Shown piece by piece: positions 57,515 through 64,000 of a DNA stretch of 64,000 nt. Location of the stretch: the NCBI GenBank assembly GCA_039519185.1, contig CM076847.1:64617521-64681520 (forward strand), in the 5' to 3' direction. The position numbers and the translations under genes are program-made. Under the pieces are notes generated by a model. It saw nothing but the letters and a program-made list of their open reading frames with translations, did no database searches and was not told the DNA's origin. The DNA comes from Astragalus membranaceus. Taxonomy: Eukaryota > Streptophyta > Magnoliopsida > Fabales > Fabaceae. Numbering within the stretch: the first letter of the stretch is position 1; each line of letters opens with the position of its first letter.

Positions 57515-59470
57515 ACTCTTCCCCACTAAAAGAATTTCGCCCTCGAAATTTTACCCACCAATGCTAACACCCTCCCACTAGCAAGCTACACACAAGTTCA
57601 CCCAGCAAGAAACATGTCCTAGCACATCAACAACCCAAGACTCAACACGGGCCATAGGCCCACAACATAAAATCAACAAACAATTTGGGCCATTTCAACG
57701 ATACCCTCAACGAGACATCGTGGGCCATTCGGCGTTACCCACGATAACAACAAAGCAACGACAACGTGGGCCATTCGGCGTTACCCACGACACAACAACA
57801 ATGTGGGTCATTCAGCGATACCCACAACAATAACAACATAACTTGGGCCATTCGGCGGTACCCAAGACAACATCAAAAACAACAACAACATCAACATCAT
57901 TAACAACAACAGCACAGGACCACAACTTGGTTACAACAATGGGCGCTAAGGCGCCAACAACCAACGACATCAAAATAGGCATGGCGCCCAAGGGCAGGGC
58001 GCCTCCAACAATACTAACAAAATGGCACATGGCGCCCATGGGCAGGGCGCCCTTAACAACCATACTACCGCAACAACAAATCAACAATGGCCAACGGCCT
58101 AAACCAACAAATCAACAACAGCAAGCAACCGGTCTCACATTAACGACTTGACATCAAACAACTTAACACCTTAATCAATTATTATCAAACAGTTAAGGGA
58201 TCAAGGCAGCATCAAAACTAGGTCTTTAAGACATGTAGCAAAATTGTCTAACAAGGCATCATGACATACACACGGTAATTATCAAAATCTTAGATCACAC
58301 ACTACACGATTTCAATAATACAAACTTTCACGTACAAAACATTTTGTTTAGATTTTCCAACACGAGAAATAAAACATGTCATAGAAATTGATTTTCCACT
58401 ACCAATCTAAACGTCAGCTTAAACAATTCAAATAAAATATTCTTAAGAACACATGGCAATTAAAAGCTAACTCAAAGAAGCCCACAACAGTGTCATTTAT
58501 TAGAAAAATAATTTTCAAGGCTAATATCAGTGTACCACCATAAAATTGTTTACGACGTGTTCAAAAGCAATTTTCGGAACCCCTTAACTCTTTAGACCAC
58601 AAACCACAAAATAGGACCACTTATAAGGATAGGGACATTCAACAACCAACACAAGCACAACTCATAAAATAGCAGCAGTGTACTAAAGTAGGAACAATAA
58701 CAGTTATTTTTTGGAAATAGCAACAACAACAATAATTTTTCGAAAACAGCAGCAAGTACTTCCAGAAAACAGCATCCTTTATTTTCAGAAAACAGCAGTG
58801 ATTATTTTTTATTTTTTTTTAGAAAACAGCAAGAATCATTTTCAGGAAACAGCAACATTTATAAACAGCAACATTTATTTTCCGAAAACAGCAATATTTA
58901 TTTTCTGAAAGCAGCAACAATTAAAACAGTAACAGCATCTAAATATACAGCAACAACATTTAAATAAAACAGCAACAACTCAAGATAATCCACAAATAGG
59001 TTTAATCGTCAACAACTAGATTTAATCATCAACGAATAGGGTTTTCAAGAACGCACATGTCAATCATACTAATCTTGTTCACACGTGAAACACACATTAA
59101 ATCAATTCACATAAGGATGTTCATCAAGGCATAAGATCGCATATGAGCACATAGGAATTCAACTAACATGAAACTTGTCCAACAAAACATATAACGCATG
59201 ATCATGACAACAAATTAACAAGGCATCAACATATGATAACATGTTATTACTCTTCAACAAGCGAATTAAACAAGGCACCCAACACATGGCATCAATGATC
59301 ATGGTAAGACACAAAAGGATTCTAGGGCATATGAACATTACTCACATAAATATTCAACAATATATTTAGTTTTTCAAACACCAAAACACTTTACCAAAAA
59401 AAATAATTTACATAAGACTTAGTGTCGACTACTTAAAATAATTTGGACAAACCAACATAAACGAGCACAT
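57515..59470 (-). other. Family F internal region (copy 1), non-coding
   Basis: It begins (in reverse sense) at the purine tract beside 57514. Hairpin units with the CCATTCGGC core are at 57720-57742, 57766-57788, 57803-57825 and 57842-57866. Blocks shared with A follow. GGCGCC-containing short repeats (57940-58050) and ACAGCAACA repeats (58690-58975) are present. No coding motif is seen. Confidence 0.75.
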
Positions 59471-59670
59471 GTGTGACATCCCTAATTTTTAAAAATACAT
59501 TATAAGTGGATTTTATATAATTGCTAGTCGAAGAAATTAATAATTCGCAATTCGGAATCGGTCGAGTCGAGAAATTTTATGCCGAATAAATAACCGTAGA
59601 GTTAGTGGGGGGTCTTGGCCTAAAAACCTTGACTAAGTGAGCTATGGGCATTATGGTCTTTTCCCAACCA
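59471..59670 (+). repeat. ~200-bp LTR start of another chromovirus-type element
   Basis: It begins TGTGACATCCCTAATTTTT, resembling the B LTR start TGTAACATCCCC, and ends near GGGCATTATGGTCTTTTCCC, comparable to GGGCATTTTGGTACTTTACC in B (15213-15232). It is truncated at both an F internal border (59470) and an F LTR border (59671). Confidence 0.55.
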
Positions 59671-61064
59671 TAACACGAAATTTTTGGACTGACCGAACAG
59701 TCCCAGTTTCAAGAAAACCGAAACAGTGTGACAACTCTCATATTTTTTTCTTTATTCAATTTCATTGGGTCAACATAACAAACACCCTACATACACCATT
59801 AGTAATCAAAATTCATCCCAACACCCATCAACATAGCATCACCAATTTAAATTCAACGTCAAACATAACATGAAACAACACCACAATTCAATCAACAACA
59901 TCAAAATCAGGCGATTAACTATTCCTAAACCTAACTCATATGATTGCTAATCTTATAGGTTATTATGAATAAAAGAGAACCCCCTAACCTTTGGTAATTG
60001 AAGAATTCACAAGGCTCCTAGCAATTCACCAAAGTCACCAACAATCCAAGCTCTCCTCTCCTTGAAGCTCCACGCGAACCCCCTTCCCTTGCCCTAGAAC
60101 ACGTTGCGCCTCTTCTTTTCCCTTCTCCTCTCTTCGCGACTTCCTTTCTTTTTTTCTCCTTTCTATTTTGCGATGCCTCCCTTTCTTTTCCTCTCCAATT
60201 CGCAATTGAGCCCCCTCCTCTAACCCTTGCTCCATGCGCCTAACCCATGGATCACTTGGATCACGGGCCTCCATTAACCACTCACCTAATTATTGGGCGC
60301 CACCTCCTAATTAACATGAAACACCTAATTATTATTTTCTACACTTATTCCCCAATTAATTAAATCCATTAATTAATTAATTAATTAAACAAATGACTAA
60401 ATAAATATCTAATCATTTTTGGGGTGTTACAACTCTCCCCCACTAAAAGAATTTCGCCCTCGAAATTTTACCCACCAATGCTAACACCCTCCCACTAGCA
60501 AGCTACACACAAGTTCACCCAGCAAGAAACATGTCCTAGCACATCAACAACCCAAGACTCAACACGGGCCATAGGCCCACAACATAAAATCAACAAACAA
60601 TTTGGGCCATTTCAACGATATCCTCAACGAGACATCGTGGGCCATTCGGCGTTACCCACGATAACAACAAAGCAACGACAACGTGGGCCATTCGGCGTTA
60701 CCCACGACACAACAACAATGTGGGTCATTCAGCGATACCCACAACAATAACAACATAACTTGGGCCATTCGGCGGTACCCAAGACAACATCAAAAACAAC
60801 AACAACATCAACATCATTAACAACAACAGCACAGGACCACAACTTGGTTACAACAATGGGCGCTAAGGCGCCAACAACCAATGACATCAAAATAGGCATG
60901 GCGCCCAAGGGCAGGGCGCCTCCAACAATACTAACAAAATGGCACATGGCGCCCATGGGCAGGGCGCCCTTAACAACCATACTACCGCAACAACAAATCA
61001 ACAATGGCCAACGGCCTAAAACAACAAATCAACAACAACAAGCAACCGGTCTCACATTAACGAC
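59671..61064 (-). mobile_element. Family F copy 2, truncated, without the CACTA element
   Basis: LTR sequence 59671-60431 corresponds to 44371-44612 plus 56993-57514 of copy 1, continuous across the CACTA target site. The internal region 60432-61064 matches 57515-58147 at an offset of 2917. Both outer parts are missing: the LTR's other end on the left and the rest of the internal region on the right, where a gag-like coding fragment begins at 61065. Confidence 0.85.
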
Positions 61065-61840
61065 CATGTTGACGAAGTTGAGGAACCAGATTGGGGCGGT
61101 GTGATTGGTGAAGATCGCTCTTGGGTTTCGTTGGGTGTGATTGACAAAGTTCCCTCGATACTCCGTCCTGGGGATGAGTTGCTGCAGTACTATGTAGAAA
61201 TGGTAGGCGACCCGGGTCAGATATGGGCGATTGAAGGTCCTTCCGCGGACGAGCATGTTGCGGTCGTTCCGTCATCTTTAAATTTTATCATGTATTCGAA
61301 CGTCCTACGAGACATGAGGGTTCGTCCACCGTTTACCCCTTTTCAACGCTCCGTTCTTCGCTATCTTGGGGTCGCCCCGTCCCAGTTGCATCCAAATACC
61401 TGGGCGTTCATCAAAGTGTTTGAGCAACTCATGGGCGTGATGGGGAGTGATTGCTCTCGCTCACTTTTTTTAAGATCTTCGAGATGAGCAGGTGGCCCAA
61501 ACCTGGGAGCAATAGGAATCGGTGGGAGCATCTAAGCATCAAAGGTCAGCAAGATTTCAAAGTCTTCAAGCCCTACTCCGACTCCTTAAAGCCCTGGAAG
61601 CATTCTTTTATGTGGGTCGTGCCTGTTTGTGAAAAGGCTCGTAAAATAGTCGGGTCTCTTGATGCGCGGGGTCGAGTGACCGGTCATAAATTCCCTATTG
61701 CATGGACGTACGTGCATTATCGCGGTACCCCAGGTACTTACAGGACCAGATGTCGACTTGGTGAGGACGATCTGGAAACCCTAAGATTGCTTGAGAACCT
61801 GGCCTCCTGGATGGATGAGGAATTGATTAAGTGCTACTAG
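61065..61840 (+). pseudogene. Gag-like / 'putative gypsy-type transposon' domain gene, 5' truncated, frameshifted
   Basis: The frame is open from 61065, cut by the F border, and gives an N-truncated protein (EPDWGGVIGEDRSWVSLG...RPPFTPFQRSVLRYLGVAPSQLHPNTWAFIKVFEQL). That pattern resembles the plant domain called putative gypsy-type transposon (Transposase_28), from memory. A shift in a run of seven T (61463-61470) moves the rest into another frame (FFKIFEMSRWPKPGSNRNRW...EELIKCY), which stops at 61840. GC-rich codons set it apart from the AT-rich surroundings. Its exact role is not known to me. Confidence 0.65.
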
Positions 61841-61983
61841 TTGACTCGGGCTCGGGGCGACGACGTATTCAAAGTCGTTCTTGGTGCGAGTCGTTCTCAT
61901 TTTTTCTTGTTTTTACCTTTGCACTCTTGGCGGGGATGAATTCAAATTTTTTCTGACCGTTCTTCTTTTTGCTTGTAGGTGAA

Positions 61984-62853
61984 ATGGCAGGTATGGGATA
62001 TGAGGAACTTATGAGGAAAGCCAAGAGGGGAAAGAAACCCCCAATCGCCCGCCCAGCGACTGTCGACGTTCCGTCCCCAGGCGATGGGGAAACGGCCACA
62101 AGTGCAGATCAAGGAGGTGACTCGCTTTCCTCCGTGCTTGGCTCTGGGAAGAAGAGGGATCGCCATCAGCACGCTGCTGGGACCAGTGGAAAAGACGCTG
62201 AGATCGACCCCGCGCACAAGAATATCAAGGGGGCGAAGGAGGTTCAGAGGAGGTCGAACTCTAACTTAGACTTGGACGAGATCTCTGAGGCTGATTTCGA
62301 TCGGTTTCGTCAAGACCTCCTCCTCTTCATGGCTGAGGTGGCCAAGGCTGGTTCACGCCTGATCACAAAACTCAAACAAGGGGAAACGGATTGGACCGCA
62401 GGTAAACGTCTTTTCGCTCAAAATTTGTGGTTGGAGGGTGATAATTTAGATAAAACTGATATGCTAAATCGTGCTTATGATTATATCTCAGAGTTGCGGG
62501 GGGAGTTGGAATCCCTAAAGAAAAAGTATCAAGAATCTAAAGCTGCTCTCAAGCCTACTGCTGATGCTCTTACGGAGACAAAGAAGTCGCTCTCCACCAT
62601 GACCAAAGAGCGGGACGAGGCCCTGGCCGCCCAAGCTGAAGCAGAGCAGAAGGCGCAGTCAGAGACGACCAAGGTCGACGAGGTGTCGAACCATGTCAAG
62701 GAGCTGGGGAATGAAGTAGCCAGCCTGAAGAAGAACATTAATGTTCTAGAGAAAGAGCAGGATAAGGCTTTGGAGGAAGGTGACCGGGTGGTTGAGTCTA
62801 CACTGGCCATCTGCAAAGAGCGATTTGATGAAGCTTTGGCCAAAGTGCGGTAC
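61984..62853 (+). pseudogene. Coiled-coil gag-like protein, 3' end cut by element H
   Basis: ATG 61984 follows a polypyrimidine tract and GCTTGTAG, a likely splice acceptor (61978), so this may be a later exon of the same gene as 61065-61840. The N-terminus is basic (EELMRKAKRGKKPPIARP). Residues ~95-290 are Lys/Glu-rich heptad sequence, strongly coiled coil (ELRGELESLKKKYQESKAAL). The frame runs into the TGTTAG start of element H at 62854, so the C-terminus is lost. Confidence 0.65.
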
Positions 62854-63573
62854 TGTTAGCCTGTATTTTCGACAGGCTCAATTAAATGCAGTCAACGATG
62901 TTGACTTGTCATTTTAAAGAAGAAATGTTGATATTTGACATTGAGAAGGAGTTTTGAAGAATATTTTCGACTATGCCCAAGACTTAATGAAACTGAGAGT
63001 TTAAAGGCAAAGTTTCGACGAGAAAGAAGTTAAGAAGATTGGTCGCAGGTTAAAGCCAAGGAGTTTGGTCGAAGACCGGAGAAATGATGTTGTCGAAGGC
63101 GTAGGCAGTTACATGGTCGAATTGTATATATCAGTTATAGTTTTTGAACTCTTAGCAGTTTTAGGCAGTTTATGTTTTCCTTCTTGTATATATAGTAGTT
63201 TTCCATAAGGAAAACGGGTCACAAACTCATTACACAAATTCTCACGCTCTACTTCCAAGTTAAAGCGAAAAACGAGTCCAGAGAAGCAATGTATGATTGT
63301 GTACCACTTTTCTCTTTTTAATGCAATTTTACTTTGTTTATTTCCAATTCCTGCACTTTTTTCCTTCTTTGCTTTACGCAATCCTCTTCTTTTCTGGAAC
63401 AATTCAGTAGTTTCGCAAGAAACATTAAATTTCTTTCTTTTCTTTAACTTAACCCGTAAGAAACCCGTGTTTTCTAAACAACTTTTATCCAAACTGTCTT
63501 GGGATTTACTAGTTGATCCCGCAATTAAACCAAACTGGAAACTAGCGGTGTTTACCAAAATCCACGGTAAACA
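62854..63573 (+). repeat. Element H 5' LTR
   Basis: Its ends TGTT...AACA are inverted. TATATATAG at ~63186-63194 is a good TATA box, with the transcript expected to start ~30 bp later. The minus-strand 185-codon frame here (63109-63666) is a shadow. Confidence 0.75.
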
Positions 63574-63575
63574 AA

Positions 63576-63594
63576 TTGGCACGCCCGGTGGGAC
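63576..63594 (+). promoter_or_regulatory. Primer-binding site of element H
   Basis: TTGGCACGCCCGGTGGGAC lies two bases after the LTR. The primer tRNA would end in a sequence complementary to TGGCACGCCC; I do not assign it. It is not the iMet site of A, B and C. Confidence 0.65.
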
Positions 63595-63680
63595 AGGTTG
63601 TGCTAATTTTAAAAAAAAGTTGTTTAACAACATTTCTGGGTTTGTTGTTCTTGAATTTAAAAGCATAAAGTGAGTTGTGC

Positions 63681-64000
63681 ATGCGTTTAAGGAGTGGTAG
63701 AAATCTCTCGGAGATGGCTCGTTCTAATAACAATGCTTCTTCATCTAATGCGCAAAATTCACCAAGGAATGCGTCAGTTAGTGATGCAAATGCTGCAACC
63801 GGTATAGGAGTAACTGCTCTGTTGTCTTCTTCGACAACAATGGGTGTAACTGCAGTAACCGCTCCGTTGTCTTCTTCGACAGCCATGGGCATAACTGCTG
63901 TAACTGCTCCTGTAATTACTCATGTGTCTATGATGACCACAGCAGCAGTAACACAACCCAATGCAGTGGCTTATGTGCCACCAGAATTAGGACCATCAAG
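63681..64000 (+). CDS. gag: Element H Gag, N-terminal part (runs off the window)
   Basis: ATG 63681 opens MRLRSGRNLSEMARSNN, an Arg-rich start like that of many plant gypsy Gag proteins (MRxRSGR). A Ser/Asn-rich part and an imperfect repeat of VTAVTAPLSSSTAMGI type (residues ~45-90) follow. The frame stays open for 106 codons to the end. No zinc knuckle is reached. The clade (Athila or Tat type is possible) cannot be settled. Confidence 0.7.
   Translation, partial: MRLRSGRNLSEMARSNNNASSSNAQNSPRNASVSDANAATGIGVTALLSSSTTMGVTAVTAPLSSSTAMGITAVTAPVITHVSMMTTAAVTQPNAVAYVPPELGPS

Larger units (their letters stand above)
42536..59470 (-). mobile_element. Family F copy 1 (minus-strand relative of A), split by a CACTA element
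   Basis: The LTR runs from TGTAACACCCCC at 42536 to GGGTGTTACA at 57514 and is interrupted by the CACTA transposon at 44613-56992. Without it the LTR is ~2.6 kb. Next to 57514 is the reverse of a purine tract and the GAGGGCGAAATT motif also found before the A LTR. The internal region (57515-59470) aligns in reverse with the A internal region (hairpin repeats, AGAAGCCCACAAACAGTG-like block, CAAGGCATCATG block) but is well diverged. No coding capacity is seen. Confidence 0.8.
62854..64000 (+). mobile_element. Element H: 5' part of another Ty3/gypsy retrotransposon
   Basis: An LTR of ~720 bp (62854-63573) begins TGTTAGCCTG and ends GGTAAACA. Two bases later TTGGCACGCCCGGTGGGAC follows, a primer-site-like sequence found after LTRs of some plant gypsy elements. 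A gag frame starts at 63681 and is open to the window end. Insertion interrupted the coiled-coil gene. Confidence 0.78.

Noticed and set aside
59637..59873. 78-codon frame spanning 59671
   Set aside because: It crosses a junction between an LTR fragment and the F LTR; composition is non-coding.
63109..63666. 185-codon minus-strand frame
   Set aside because: It lies antisense across the element H LTR, its primer site and the leader.

Overview
The window is plant nuclear DNA made almost entirely of transposable elements and tandem repeats. I see no ordinary single-copy host protein gene. The evidence is Ty3/gypsy retrotransposons of the Del/Tekay chromovirus type, a CACTA (En/Spm) DNA transposon with a TNP2-like transposase and spliced genes, and snRNA promoters of the plant type (USE plus TATA). 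A eudicot seems likely, but the species cannot be read from the sequence.

The most notable content is a tandem array of U5 spliceosomal snRNA genes on the minus strand (17370-35251), with one isolated copy near 40.6 kb. Each unit is about 672 bp. It carries a USE (RTCCCACATCG) at -70 to -80, a TATA box at -32 to -37, a ~120-nt RNA with the invariant U5 loop GCCUUUUACU, an Sm site, a 3' stem-loop and a 3' box fitting CA(N)3-10AGTNNAA. I count 20 copies or fragments in the array plus the isolated copy. About ten look structurally intact. Others have lost the USE, the TATA box, loop bases or whole ends. Variant types recur in order, so the array has a higher-order repeat of about seven units. 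The ~65-codon minus-strand reading frames in every unit are shadows of these RNA genes.

Layout: 1-9260, family A, a large non-coding LTR element (LARD) in tandem (internal-LTR-internal-LTR), inserted in the 5' LTR of element B. 9261-17369, element B, a Del/Tekay chromovirus with gag-pol broken by one frameshift and one stop, inserted in the U5 array. 17370-23415, U5 copies 1-10. 23416-29491, element C, a gag-only LTR element (TR-GAG type) inserted inside U5 copy 10. 29492-35251, the rest of copy 10 and copies 11-20. 35254-39219, element D, an old rearranged element with a related LTR. 39220-40430, AT-rich DNA with a Helitron-like 3' end. ~40.6-41.1 kb, the isolated U5 unit. 41.9-42.5 kb, an unrelated gypsy-type LTR fragment (minus strand). 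42536-61064, family F, relatives of A on the minus strand in two copies, the first split by a complete 12.4-kb CACTA element (44613-56992, TSD AGC). 61065-62853, remnants of a gag-like gene. 62854-64000, the LTR, primer-binding site and gag start of another gypsy element that runs off the window.

How the parts work together: A (no genes), C (gag only) and B (gag-pol) share LTR ends (TGTAACA...TGTTACA), the initiator-Met tRNA primer site and, for B and C, similar LTRs and polypurine tracts. This suggests that A and C move with proteins from B-like partners. The CACTA element encodes the usual pair: a TNPD/TNP2-like transposase (one frameshift) and a TNPA/Transposase_24-like protein (seven exons). 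Its ends carry the matching subterminal repeats.
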